From assembly GCF_030219325.1 (NCBI RefSeq), contig NZ_CP126625.1:980857-1044856 (forward strand): a stretch of DNA of 64,000 nt. Reading direction: 5' to 3'. This document shows positions 23,036-32,022 of this stretch, piece by piece. Made by a program: the position numbers and the translations under genes. Source of the DNA: Geothrix sp. (GTDB lineage Bacteria > Acidobacteriota > Holophagae > Holophagales > Holophagaceae). The notes under the pieces are model-generated. The model saw only the letters and a list, made by a program, of their open reading frames with translations, was not told where the DNA came from and did no database searches. Every line of letters begins with the position of its first letter. The stretch's first letter is position 1.

Positions 23036-24280
23036 TCAGTCCCGCAGGCTCTTGGCCTGCCGGTCGGCGTCCGCCTGCAGGGCGTTCGCCTGTTGGATGC
23101 CCTCGAGATCTTGAAGTCGAAGGGCCTCCGAAAGCCTGTTCCACGCCTGCTCACGGGTCTCGGCATAGCGCTCGATCCGGGAGAGCAGCCTGGCCTGGAT
23201 CTCGGGGAGCCCATGGACGCCCTCGAGCCGCAGGCGCGCCGAGTGCCAGGGCCGGATCACTTCCGTTTCAACGAGATGGGCGAATTCCGCATCCGAGAGG
23301 GCATTCGACCTCGCCTTCTGGAGCGCCAGGTTGTAGCTGGCCTGTACCTTGATTTCAGTTTCCGAAAACCGGGCGAGCTCCCGCTGAAGGTCCACCGTCT
23401 TCGGGCGCAGGGCCGCCGCGAGGGCCAGGATGGCAAGCCCGAAGGCCAGCACCTGGAGGTTGATCCGGGGCCTGGCTTCAGGGCCATGCACGCGGAATCG
23501 CGTCGCCATCACGAACCCACAGGCCAGCCCCCCCAGCAGACCACCCAGGTGGCCCGCCATGTCCAGCTCACGGTGGGTCAGCCCCCAGACCAGGTTGTAA
23601 CCCAGGAACATCAAGGCGTTCTTTTTGAGATTCTTCGCCACGTCCTCGGGGATGTCCCGGGATCCCGCCAGCAGGTACCCGATGAGGCAGCCATAAAGCC
23701 CGAAGATCGCGCCCGACGCGCCCGCCGACACGACGAAGGGATTCCACCACATGGAGGCGATGCTGCCCGCGAGGCCGGCCAGGAGATAGACCGCGGCGAA
23801 TCCGGCGGCGCCGATGAGACGCTCGATGAAGCGCCCGATGTCCCAGAGGACGTACATGTTGAAGAGGAGGTGGATGAGGCCGATGTGCAGGAAGGTGCAG
23901 GTGAACAGACGCCACCACTGGCCCGAGGTGGTGGCCGATCCAAGGTTCGCGCCCCATGTCAGGAGGTCCGGCACGCCCGGCTTGAGGAAATGGACCCCGG
24001 TCAGCAGCATCGCAAGATAGATGGCGACGTTCGCGCAGATGATGCCCATGGTCAGCGTGGGGAAGGGCGCCTTCGTCGCCAGCTGGTCCTGGAACTGGGC
24101 CAGCCGGGCCTGGGAACCATCGGGATCCTGGTTGGGATCAGGCCAGAGGTACTCGCACTTCGGGCAGATTTGGGCCCAGTGCTCCTGGACGAACCCGCAG
24201 GCAGGACAGGTCTTGGTGACAGGCTCCGGGCCCGCGGCGGCGATGGGGCGAAGCGGTGGTTCGGGGGCGGGGGCATCCAT
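23036..24280 (-). CDS. Rhomboid family intramembrane serine protease with N-terminal zinc ribbon
   Basis: 414 residues. The N-terminus has a zinc-ribbon pattern (Cys25, Cys28, Cys39, Cys42). A six- or seven-segment membrane domain follows, with HxxxN-type FLHIGLIHLLFNMY, catalytic Ser189 in GASGAIFG and catalytic His244 in MAGHLGG. The last 130 residues are a soluble helical region rich in Arg, Glu and Gln. Rhomboids cut substrates within membranes; the target is unknown. ATG 24280 is chosen; a GTG at 24307 in the same frame has no better ribosome site. Confidence 0.9.
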   Translation of the reverse strand: MDAPAPEPPLRPIAAAGPEPVTKTCPACGFVQEHWAQICPKCEYLWPDPNQDPDGSQARLAQFQDQLATKAPFPTLTMGIICANVAIYLAMLLTGVHFLKPGVPDLLTWGANLGSATTSGQWWRLFTCTFLHIGLIHLLFNMYVLWDIGRFIERLIGAAGFAAVYLLAGLAGSIASMWWNPFVVSAGASGAIFGLYGCLIGYLLAGSRDIPEDVAKNLKKNALMFLGYNLVWGLTHRELDMAGHLGGLLGGLACGFVMATRFRVHGPEARPRINLQVLAFGLAILALAAALRPKTVDLQRELARFSETEIKVQASYNLALQKARSNALSDAEFAHLVETEVIRPWHSARLRLEGVHGLPEIQARLLSRIERYAETREQAWNRLSEALRLQDLEGIQQANALQADADRQAKSLRD

Positions 24281-24325
24281 GGCAGGGCTTCTCCAACGTC
24301 GATTCACCGGGGTGGTGAAGGTCTC

Positions 24326-24997
24326 CTACCAGGGGATCCGCTCGCCATCCCGCCAGAAGCCGCCCGTGAGCCCGGGATCGGCCTGGAGCGCCAGCCACAG
24401 GATGCTGTCGGCGCCCTGCTGGAGGCTGCGGGGCGCCTCGGGGCCACCGAGGTCCGTACGCACCCAGCCCGGGCAGACGGCGTTGACCGCGATGCCCTGG
24501 GGCCTGAGCGCCTCCGAGAGTTGGACCGTGACGGCATTGAGGGCGGTCTTCGAGATGCAGTAGGCGGGGGCCCAGGTGGCGGGCGTCGAGAGCTGGCCGC
24601 CCCCGCTGCTGACATTCACGATGCGGCCGTCCTTGGGCATGAGGGGAGCCAGGGCCTGGATTAGGCGCAGGGGGCCCATGGTGTTCGTTTCGAGGGTGCG
24701 GTTCAGAAGCTCGACCTCGAGGGCCAGCGCATCGCCCATGCGGTCGAGCAGGATGCCCGCGTTGTTCACCAGCACCTCCAGGCGGCCGTGGCGCGCGCGG
24801 ATGGAAGCCGCCGCAGCGCGGATGGAGGCGGGATCGGAGACATCCAACGGCAGCACTTCCACGCCCGGCAGGGGGTTCATGCTTGCCGGGTTCCGCACGC
24901 CGGCAAGGACCGTGAAGCCCTCCGCCCCGAGGCGGCGGGCCACCTCCCGGCCCAGGCCGCGGGAGGCTCCGGTGACGAGGGCGATGGGCTGAGTCAT
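24326..24997 (-). CDS. SDR family NAD(P)-dependent oxidoreductase
   Basis: 223 residues, a classical short-chain dehydrogenase. It has the nucleotide loop TGASRGLG (9-16), NNAG near 79, the catalytic serine in NVSSGGG, and Tyr146 with Lys150 in AYCISK, followed by CPGWVRTDLGG. It reduces or oxidises a carbonyl/alcohol with NAD(P); the substrate is unknown. It is slightly short, with a reduced C-terminal substrate lid. Its start codon is 14 bases from that of the divergent YbaK gene, so promoters must overlap the neighbouring coding sequence. Confidence 0.92.
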   Translation of the reverse strand: MTQPIALVTGASRGLGREVARRLGAEGFTVLAGVRNPASMNPLPGVEVLPLDVSDPASIRAAAASIRARHGRLEVLVNNAGILLDRMGDALALEVELLNRTLETNTMGPLRLIQALAPLMPKDGRIVNVSSGGGQLSTPATWAPAYCISKTALNAVTVQLSEALRPQGIAVNAVCPGWVRTDLGGPEAPRSLQQGADSILWLALQADPGLTGGFWRDGERIPW

Positions 24998-25011
24998 GGA
25001 ATGATGATGCC

Positions 25012-25491
25012 ATGTCGAAAGCGCCCTCCACCAACGCCACCCGGATCCTGAAGCAGGCCGGCCTCGCCTATACGGAGCACCTCTACCGTTACGAGGACAA
25101 GGGCGGCACGGCCGTGAGTGCCCGGGAACTGGGCGTGCCGGAACACGCCGTCATCAAGACGCTGGTGATGGAGGATGAAAAGGGGGCGCCGCTGATCATC
25201 CTCATGCACGGCGACCGCGAGGTGAGCACCAAGGAGCTGGCCCGCCAGATCGGCGCCAGGAGCGTGCAGCCCTGCAAGCCCGAGGTCGCGAACCGGCACA
25301 GCGGCTACCTGGTCGGCGGCACCAGCCCCCTCGGCCTGAAGAAGGCCATGCCCGTCCATGCCGAGGCCACCATCTTCGAGCTCGACCGCATCTACCTCAA
25401 CGGCGGCAGCCGGGGGTTTCTGGTGGGGCTGGAGCCAAAGGACCTGGAGCGTGTGTTGAGTCTGAGGCGAGTTCACGTGGCACTTACTTGA
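25012..25491 (+). CDS. ybaK: Aminoacyl-tRNA deacylase of the YbaK/EbsC type (Cys-tRNA(Pro) deacylase)
   Basis: 159 residues, the usual YbaK length. Diagnostic stretches are KTLVMEDEKGAPLIILMHGDREVSTK (starting at residue 49, with the key Lys), GYLVGGTSPLG and the C-terminal YLNGGSRGFLVGL. YbaK hydrolyses Cys-tRNA(Pro) formed by mistakes of prolyl-tRNA synthetase. The ATG at 25012 lies very near the divergent SDR start. The next gene, an S41 peptidase, begins 83 bases on and is probably separate. Confidence 0.93.
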   Translation: MSKAPSTNATRILKQAGLAYTEHLYRYEDKGGTAVSARELGVPEHAVIKTLVMEDEKGAPLIILMHGDREVSTKELARQIGARSVQPCKPEVANRHSGYLVGGTSPLGLKKAMPVHAEATIFELDRIYLNGGSRGFLVGLEPKDLERVLSLRRVHVALT

Positions 25492-25574
25492 AATCTGGCG
25501 CACTGAACCTACTGGTAGCTTTTGCTGTGTTCGCGACGGATCGGCTTGAGGTTCTGTTCCAGCCAGGAGACAGC

Positions 25575-27884
25575 ATGTTCAGACTCGTTCAGGTGCTTGG
25601 ACTCACGCTCACCTTGCCCCTCGTCGCGCAAGCGCCAGAGCCCGCCAAGCCTCGACTTCCCGAAGGGATCCAGAACGGGACCTTCCAAAAGGATGCGGTC
25701 GGACAGCCTCCTTCTGATTGGTTTGTGCCCAAGGTAAGTCGGGAGCTCGGATTCAAAGCGGAGACTTCAGAAGATGCTCAACTGCCCGGGAGGCGATGCG
25801 CCAAGCTCGTTTTCACGGGTGGAAACAAGCCCACCTGGCGTGATTTTGGGAATCTCATGCAATCGATTGATGCCAAGCCCTACCGAGGCAAACGCATCCG
25901 ATTGAAGACCCAGCTCCGCCTGGGGGCGCTCGATCCCGATAGGCCGAGTCCAATCCAGATGTGGTTCCGAGTGGACCGGGTGGGCCAGAAGATGGGCTTC
26001 TTCGACAACATGGACAGCCGGCCGGTGCTTGCTGCGGCGTGGACACCTGCGGAGATCATTGGTGATGTGGCCCAAGATGCCGAGGCGCTAGCCCTGGGAG
26101 TCATGCTTCCACACGGGGGCCTGCAGGCCTGGATTGGCCCCGTGACCCTTGAGATCCTGGGTGATACACCCATTTTGAGGGCGGAAGGACCGAAGGTGCT
26201 CTCTCCTCGGGGAATGGAGAACCTGGGAGCCCTGGCGGTCGTCCTGAACCGGGTGCGCTACTTCCACCCCAGCGACGAAGCGGCCAAGGCGGACTGGAAT
26301 CGTCTGGCCTCCGAGGGGGTGAAGGCCGTGGAAGGGGCTGCCACCCCCAAGGCGTTGGCGTTGCGGCTCCAGCGTTTCTTTGCGCCCCTGGCTCCGGGCG
26401 CCCGGTTCATGGTGGGGGGGAAGGCCCCGGTGGCTGCCCCCGTCCCTGCAGACGCGGTGTTGGCGGTGCGCTGGAACCATTTGGGGCTGGGGCAGAACAA
26501 CGCGAACATCTACAAGAGCCTCCGGGAATACGCGCCCATCACCGACTGGAAGTCCAAGGGCTGGCGGGATCCAGCCTCACCCGAAACCGTGCAGCTGGCG
26601 GGGGGCGTCCAAGCCGTCCTCCCCACCGTTTGTGTTGCGAACGAAGCCAAACACACCCTGCCCAGGACCGCCCCCGTGGTGGATTCTCTGCCTGCGGGCC
26701 TGCCTGAACCCACTACCGGGTTCTTCAGCACGGCGGATGATCGCGCCACGCGCCTCGGAGACGTCATCCTGGCCTGGGGCGTGTTCCAGCACTTCTATCC
26801 CTATTTCGACGTGGTGAAAACGGACTGGCCGCGGGAACTGACCAAGGCGCTGCATGCCGCGGCCTTGGACAAGGATGCCAGCGCGTTCACCCACACCTTG
26901 AAGCGGATGACCGCGACGCTGAAGGATGGTCATGTCTGGGTGTCTGCCTCCGACCAAGACGATCCTTCCGTCCCGGCGCTCGGCTTGGTGGTCATCGACG
27001 GCCTTCCCGTGATCCGGTCCGCTGAAGGAACCGCGAAACACCTGCCCCTGGGAAGCCGCATCCTGTCCGTAGATGGCGAACCTTCAGGAAAACGGCTTGC
27101 GCGGATGAAGGAGGAAATCTCTGCCGCTGGTGAGGGCTGGATGAACCATCGCCTCGCAAGTGAATTCCTCGCTGGCGAAACGGGAACCCGAGTGAGACTG
27201 ACCTATGTCACCGCCACAGGGTTCCCCGGCCAGGCGACCGTGGTGCGGGATGCGAAGTATTGGCTTCTGGAGAATGGACAACCCGCAACCAAGGTGGGGG
27301 AACTCAGGCCCGGCATCTGGTATCTCGATCTGAATCGAATTTCGGAGAAGGAATTCGAGGCGGCGCTACCCAACCTGGCGCAGGCCAAGGGCGTGGTCTT
27401 CGACCTGCGGGGCTATCCGAAAATGGGGCCCGCGTTCCTTCAGCACCTGACCGACAAACCCCTGGAAAGCGCCCGTTGGAACAAGCCTCAGATCACCCAG
27501 CCCGACGGGAAGGGCTGGACCTGGGATTCCTCGGGTCGCTGGAATCTGGAACCACTGGCTCCCCGCATTCAGGGCAAGGTGGCCTTTCTCACGGGCGGCG
27601 GCGCCATCAGCTATGCCGAGTCCTGCCTGGGCATCGTCGAAGCGTACAAGCTGGCGGAGATTGTGGGGGAGCCCACGGCGGGCACGAATGGCAATGTAAA
27701 TCCCTTCTCCCTGCCTGGTGGTTTCACCATTTCCTGGACCGGCATGAAAGTGCTGAAGCACGATGGGTCGACCCACCATGGGGTTGGCATCCAGCCCACC
27801 CTGCCCGTGCGGCCCACCGTCCAGGGGCTTGCTCAGGGAAGGGATGAGGTTCTGGAAAAGGGCCTCGAGCAGGTATCCAGGTAG
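25575..27884 (+). CDS. Secreted S41 family peptidase (C-terminal processing/tricorn-like)
   Basis: 769 residues. ATG 25575 follows CAGGAGA and opens a signal peptide (MFRLVQVLGLTLTLPLVAQA). Residues 25-210 resemble a jelly-roll carbohydrate-binding or adhesion module (NGTFQKDAVGQPPSDWF). The middle is helical with a PDZ-like stretch (LGSRILSVDGEPSGKRL). The S41 domain shows GVVFDLRGYP, the probable nucleophile serine in GGAISYAES and GEPTAGTNGN. Base composition, above all in the first third, is visibly less GC-rich than in the neighbours, with more A- and T-ending codons, which suggests acquisition or relaxed selection. Substrate is unknown. Confidence 0.87.
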   Translation: MFRLVQVLGLTLTLPLVAQAPEPAKPRLPEGIQNGTFQKDAVGQPPSDWFVPKVSRELGFKAETSEDAQLPGRRCAKLVFTGGNKPTWRDFGNLMQSIDAKPYRGKRIRLKTQLRLGALDPDRPSPIQMWFRVDRVGQKMGFFDNMDSRPVLAAAWTPAEIIGDVAQDAEALALGVMLPHGGLQAWIGPVTLEILGDTPILRAEGPKVLSPRGMENLGALAVVLNRVRYFHPSDEAAKADWNRLASEGVKAVEGAATPKALALRLQRFFAPLAPGARFMVGGKAPVAAPVPADAVLAVRWNHLGLGQNNANIYKSLREYAPITDWKSKGWRDPASPETVQLAGGVQAVLPTVCVANEAKHTLPRTAPVVDSLPAGLPEPTTGFFSTADDRATRLGDVILAWGVFQHFYPYFDVVKTDWPRELTKALHAAALDKDASAFTHTLKRMTATLKDGHVWVSASDQDDPSVPALGLVVIDGLPVIRSAEGTAKHLPLGSRILSVDGEPSGKRLARMKEEISAAGEGWMNHRLASEFLAGETGTRVRLTYVTATGFPGQATVVRDAKYWLLENGQPATKVGELRPGIWYLDLNRISEKEFEAALPNLAQAKGVVFDLRGYPKMGPAFLQHLTDKPLESARWNKPQITQPDGKGWTWDSSGRWNLEPLAPRIQGKVAFLTGGGAISYAESCLGIVEAYKLAEIVGEPTAGTNGNVNPFSLPGGFTISWTGMKVLKHDGSTHHGVGIQPTLPVRPTVQGLAQGRDEVLEKGLEQVSR

Positions 27885-28104
27885 GCACTTGGTAAACAGG
27901 CGGTCGAGGCAGGGGCCATTGTTGACCTCATTGGTGCTCGCACCGTGCAACGCCAGGAACCACAGCTCAGATGACGCCATCGTGCTTTCCAAGCGGAGTT
28001 GCCCGACGAGTAAATCCTGAGTAACGGGCCCGACTTCCAGCATGGATGTTTGCACATGGGTGGCTTGTTGGGTGTAGGATGACCTCCCTTCTCAGGAGAT
28101 CACC
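27885..28104. other. Intergenic spacer with no recognisable gene
   Basis: These 220 bases separate the S41 and DinB genes. They share the lower GC of the S41 gene. A short minus-strand frame (about 60 codons before it becomes antisense to the S41 gene) has no start signal or family match. The last 20 bases hold the ribosome site (AGGAGATCACC) of the DinB gene. I see no hairpin terminator or clear promoter. Confidence 0.5.
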
Positions 28105-28695
28105 ATGAAAATGACGGTTCTTTCCATCCTGCTCGCCCTGCCGCTGGCGGCCCAGGCCCCGGCACCCAAGGCCCCCGTGCCCGCCCCCGCCGCCGAGCCC
28201 GCCGTCGGCGCGGCCATGGACGGCACCTACCAGTGGGTGCCCATGCAGTTCATCGGCGCCGCCGAGGCCATGCCCGAGGACAAGTTCGACTGGGCCCCCA
28301 GCCAGGGCGAGTTCAAGGGGGTGAAGACCTTCGCCCAGCAGATCAAGCATGTCTCCGCCGTGAACTTCGCCATGGGCGCCATGATCCTGGGTGAGAAGCC
28401 CCCGGCGGAGGTGGGGGATATGGAGATGGGCCCCGACAGCCTCAAGACCAAGGCCGAGATCGTGAAGTACATGAAGGATTCCTTCGCCTACGCCCGGAAG
28501 GCCATCCAGAGCATCACGGCCCAGAACGGCAGCCGGCCCATCAAGAACCCCTTCGGCCAGGGGCCTGACTTCACGGCCATCGGCATGGCCACGCTTCTGG
28601 CCTTCCACGGCATGGACCACTATGGCCAGATGGTGGAGTACCTCCGCATGAACGGCATCGTGCCGCCCGCCAGCCGTCCGAGGCCCAAGTCCTGA
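28105..28695 (+). CDS. Secreted DinB family protein
   Basis: 196 residues. A signal peptide (MKMTVLSILLALPLAAQA) and a Pro/Ala linker precede a DinB-like helical bundle with His in QQIKHVSAVNF and the pair in FHGMDHYGQMVEYLRMNGI. This exported DinB subtype is common in acidobacteria and differs from the cytoplasmic one at 20019. Function is unknown; metal binding is likely from the three histidines. A strong AGGAG ribosome site lies 9 bases before the ATG. It converges on the DUF4287/DUF5655-type gene. Confidence 0.85.
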   Translation: MKMTVLSILLALPLAAQAPAPKAPVPAPAAEPAVGAAMDGTYQWVPMQFIGAAEAMPEDKFDWAPSQGEFKGVKTFAQQIKHVSAVNFAMGAMILGEKPPAEVGDMEMGPDSLKTKAEIVKYMKDSFAYARKAIQSITAQNGSRPIKNPFGQGPDFTAIGMATLLAFHGMDHYGQMVEYLRMNGIVPPASRPRPKS

Positions 28696-28735
28696 GATTT
28701 CCCGGCCTCAACCAAACGGCGGTTGGTGTCTCTTG

Positions 28736-29362
28736 CTAGGCCCCATCCTGCTCGTACGCCCGTTTCAGCCAAGGTAGCGCGGCCTTCAGATCCGCTTCCG
28801 AGGCGAGTTCGAGCTTGTGGGTGATGCGGTCCTTCTTGGCGAAGCCGCCGGTGTCCTTCAGCCGGCCGCCGGGGTCTTTCACCTCTGCGGGATCGCCCAG
28901 GGCGAGGCCCAGGTCCAGCCGCGATGCGAAGGGCTTCACCTCGGCGAAGACGTGGTTCCGGTAGAAGGGGACGATGGTCTCGCAGGGGCAGATCTTCACG
29001 TCGGAGCCCAGGCCGCGCGCGTGGGCCACGATCTGCTCGAAGAGGGGGCGCAGGAGGGCCTTCTTCCCGCCGTACTGCGTATCGACATAGCCCGGTGCCG
29101 CGGCCAGGTAGCCCTCCGGCGAGTCGTCGAAGGCATGGCCCGGGGCGGCCCCGGCCCGCTGCAGGACGAACCCCGCCTGGTTGGTGCCCAGGCCGCGGGC
29201 CTTCAGCCAGCCCTTGGGGTCGGCCGGCTGTTCACGGCGAAGCAGGGTCACCCACTCCTCCAGGGTATGCCCGGTCTTGGTCTTGAAGTTGGCGAGGATG
29301 GCCTGGACATAGGCCACGCTGGGGTGGACGTCGTAGGGGGCCAGGTGGGTGGTTTTCGCCAT
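28736..29362 (-). CDS. DUF4287/DUF5655 domain-containing protein
   Basis: 208 residues from the ATG at 29362 (GGAG before it). The N-terminal half has the DUF4287 pattern (SVAYVQAILANFKTKTGHTLEEWVTLL in two overlapping helices). The C-terminal half matches DUF5655-like sequence with LRPLFEQIVAHARGLGSDV, CPCETIVPFYRNHVFAEVKPFASRLDLGLAL in outline. Such proteins are small, cytoplasmic and uncharacterised; some relatives are called predicted transport or DNA-related proteins without evidence. The gene is divergent from acetyl-CoA synthetase. No function is assigned. Confidence 0.8.
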   Translation of the reverse strand: MAKTTHLAPYDVHPSVAYVQAILANFKTKTGHTLEEWVTLLRREQPADPKGWLKARGLGTNQAGFVLQRAGAAPGHAFDDSPEGYLAAAPGYVDTQYGGKKALLRPLFEQIVAHARGLGSDVKICPCETIVPFYRNHVFAEVKPFASRLDLGLALGDPAEVKDPGGRLKDTGGFAKKDRITHKLELASEADLKAALPWLKRAYEQDGA

Positions 29363-29491
29363 GGGCAGGACTCCGGGGCCGGTGTAGCTGTGATGACCGT
29401 CATCGATTGTCCGCGATCTCCCGGGCCTCGTGCTACCTTCCCTCCCAACCAATCCCATCTCACCACCCGCATCCCGTTCTCGGAGCCCTCC

Positions 29492-31423
29492 ATGAGCGAA
29501 GTGGAAATCAGCATTACCCAGCAGAAGACCATCCAGGCGCTGCAGAAGGGCGAGGCCCCCATTCCCATGAAGGGCTGGCTGGCCAAGCAGGCGGCCATCA
29601 ACTACGAGGTGGAACGCGCCCTGGCCGAGGACGATCCCGCCGCCTTCTGGGCGGAGAAGGCCAAGGCCCTCGACTGGGCCGAGCCCTGGACGAAGGTCTT
29701 CGAGTTCAATCCGCCCAACCACGCCTGGTTCCTGGGCGGCAAGCTCAACGCCACGGTGAACTGCATCGACCGCCACGTCCACAGCGACCGGCGCAACAAG
29801 GCGGCCCTGCTGTGGGTGGGCGAGGACGGCGACGAGCGCTCCTACACCTACAACCGCCTCTACCGCGAGATGAACCGCTTCGCCAACACCCTGAAGCGCC
29901 TAGGCGTGAAGAAGGGCGACCGCGTCATCCTCTACATGCCGCTCACGCCGGAAGGCATCATCTCCATGCTGGCCTGCGCCCGCATCGGCGCCATCCACAG
30001 CGTGGTCTATGCGGGCATGGGCGCCCTGGCCCTCCGCACCCGCATCGAGGATGCCGGCGCCAAGGTGGTCGTCTGCTCCGATTTTACCTACCGCCGCGGG
30101 AAGGCCATCGCCCTGAAGCCCATCGTGGACGAGGCCGTGCGCGACCTGACTTCGGTGGACCACGTCATCGTCCACCGGCGCGGGTCCCGTCCCGGCGACG
30201 CGCCCGTCACCTTCGCCAGCGAGCGGGAGAAGGACTTCTACGACATCCAGCAGGGCCGCGACATCCACTGCGATCCCGAGATGGTGGACGCAGAGCACCC
30301 GCTGTTCATCCTCTACACCAGCGGGACCACCGGCAAGCCCAAGGGCGTGGTGCATGCCACGGGCGGGTACCTGGTGGGCGTGAACTACCTGAGCAAGGCC
30401 TTCTACCAGATCCAGGAGCGCGACATCTACTGGAGCACTTCGGACATCGGCTGGGTGGTGGGCCACAGCTTCATCGTCTACGGCCCCATGAGCATCGGCG
30501 CTACCGTGCTTTGCCGCGAGGGCGCGCCTGACTACCCGAGCCCCGATGTTACCTGGGAGATCTGCGAGCGCTTCGGCGTCAACGTGATGTTCACAGCCCC
30601 CACGGCCGTGCGCATGTGGATGAGCCACGGCGCCGAGGCCCCCGGGAAGTTCGACCTCAGCCGCCTGCGCCTCATGGCCTGCGCCGGGGAGCCCCTCAAT
30701 CCCGAGGCCCACCGCTGGGCCCAGCAGCACCTCGTGGGCCAGGGCAACGGCCAGGTGGTGGACAACTGGTGGCAGACGGAGATCGCCGGTCCGGTCATCG
30801 GCACCTTGCCCACCTTCGAAGTGCGGCCCGGCAAGGCCGGCAAGGCCATGCCCGGAGCCCAACTGGCGGTGGTGAACAAGGACGGCTCGCCCGTGCCCGA
30901 CGGCCAGGGCGGCCTGCTGGTCATCAAGTTCCCGCTGCCTTACATGCTGCGGACCGTGTGGAACGACCACAAGCGCTACGAGGACTACTGGAAGGAGATC
31001 CCCGGCTACTACACCGTGGGCGACGTGGCGGTCCGCGATGCCGACGGCTACATCGCCGTGCTGGGCCGGTCCGATGACGTGCTCAACGTTGCCGGCCACC
31101 GCATCGGCACCGCCGATGTCGAGGGTTCCCTCATTCGCCACCCGGCCGTGGCCGAGAGCGCCGTGGTGGGCATTCCCGATCCCATCAAGGGGGAGAACAT
31201 CAAGGCCTTCGTGGTCGTGCGGGCGGGGGTCGCCACGGGACCCGGCCTCATCGCCAGCCTGAAGGACCACGTCCGCGAGGACCTGGGCGGCATCGCCGTG
31301 CCCTCTGACATCGAGCTCCGGGCCAGCCTCCCCAAGACCCGCTCCGGCAAGATCCTCCGCCGGGCCCTCAAGGCTGAGGCCCTGGGTCAGGATCCGGGGG
31401 ACCTCAGCACCCTCGCGGATTGA
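29492..31423 (+). CDS. acsA: Acetate--CoA ligase (acetyl-CoA synthetase)
   Basis: 643 residues, the usual Acs length. The ATG at 29492 has GGAG at the right distance; the longer open frame upstream is antisense to the previous gene. Motifs are YTSGTTGKPKGVVH (P-loop), the acyl-pocket WWQTE with its tryptophan limiting chain length, YYTVGDVAVRDADGY, GRSDDVLNVAGHRIG and the C-terminal catalytic lysine in PKTRSGKILRR, also the usual acetylation site. It makes acetyl-CoA from acetate and ATP. The sequence after WWQTE (IAGPVIG) differs from the enterobacterial form (TGG), so propionate use is possible. Confidence 0.92.
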   Translation: MSEVEISITQQKTIQALQKGEAPIPMKGWLAKQAAINYEVERALAEDDPAAFWAEKAKALDWAEPWTKVFEFNPPNHAWFLGGKLNATVNCIDRHVHSDRRNKAALLWVGEDGDERSYTYNRLYREMNRFANTLKRLGVKKGDRVILYMPLTPEGIISMLACARIGAIHSVVYAGMGALALRTRIEDAGAKVVVCSDFTYRRGKAIALKPIVDEAVRDLTSVDHVIVHRRGSRPGDAPVTFASEREKDFYDIQQGRDIHCDPEMVDAEHPLFILYTSGTTGKPKGVVHATGGYLVGVNYLSKAFYQIQERDIYWSTSDIGWVVGHSFIVYGPMSIGATVLCREGAPDYPSPDVTWEICERFGVNVMFTAPTAVRMWMSHGAEAPGKFDLSRLRLMACAGEPLNPEAHRWAQQHLVGQGNGQVVDNWWQTEIAGPVIGTLPTFEVRPGKAGKAMPGAQLAVVNKDGSPVPDGQGGLLVIKFPLPYMLRTVWNDHKRYEDYWKEIPGYYTVGDVAVRDADGYIAVLGRSDDVLNVAGHRIGTADVEGSLIRHPAVAESAVVGIPDPIKGENIKAFVVVRAGVATGPGLIASLKDHVREDLGGIAVPSDIELRASLPKTRSGKILRRALKAEALGQDPGDLSTLAD

Positions 31424-31486
31424 CCGCATCTGGGTGTCCCATTCCGGCGTAATGCTCCATGATCGAAGGTCGATCCTGGAGTCCCC

Positions 31487-31975
31487 ATGCTGCCGCCCTG
31501 GAACCACCTCCACCCGGCCATCGTCCACTTCCCCATCGCCCTGCTCACGGTGGCCCCCCTGCTGGTGCTGCTCGGGCTGCTGTGGCCGGCCCAGCGGCGG
31601 GGCATCCACGCTGCGGCCCTGGTCCTGCTGGTGCTCGGCTTCGGCGGGCTGATGCTGGCCCTGGCCAGTGGTGACGCGGTGGAGCGGTACGCCCGCGCCA
31701 CCCCGGCCCTCATGGCCGGGCTGCGCGACCACGAGCTCGCCGCGCAGAAGGCCACCCTGATCTTCGGGCTGCTGGGCGGGGGCTTCGCGGTGCTCTGGGT
31801 GCTGCCCCTGGCGCGCAGGCGCGAACTGGCCCGCCACATCGAACTCAGCCTGCTGGTCTTCTGGCTGTTCCTCGCGGCGGGCGCTGTCCTCGCCCTGGCC
31901 CGCGCCGGCCACCTCGGCGGACACCTGGTCCACGACCTGCACACCCACGCGGCCCCCGAGCCTCCGGTGAGCTGA
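31487..31975 (+). CDS. DUF2231 domain integral membrane protein
   Basis: 162 residues with four hydrophobic segments. The N-terminal HLHPAIVHFPIALL is the signature of DUF2231, and histidines recur at the C-terminus (GHLGGHLVHDLHTH) as usual in this family. The conserved histidines suggest heme or metal binding, but the function is unknown. GGAG precedes the ATG at 31487. It lies 63 bases after acsA and 47 before the permease gene, all on the plus strand, so the three may be co-transcribed. Confidence 0.88.
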   Translation: MLPPWNHLHPAIVHFPIALLTVAPLLVLLGLLWPAQRRGIHAAALVLLVLGFGGLMLALASGDAVERYARATPALMAGLRDHELAAQKATLIFGLLGGGFAVLWVLPLARRRELARHIELSLLVFWLFLAAGAVLALARAGHLGGHLVHDLHTHAAPEPPVS

Positions 31976-32022
31976 TCCCGCAGCATCTGCCCACCGCAGC
32001 GGCGCACCCGCTACCATCTCCC

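Noticed and set aside
27833-28057. Minus-strand frame over the end of the S41 gene and the spacer
   Set aside because: About 60 codons lie outside the S41 gene, with no start signal and no recognisable domain.
29900-32017. Minus-strand open frame of 705 codons
   Set aside because: Antisense to acsA and the DUF2231 gene, which have clear motifs; this frame has none.
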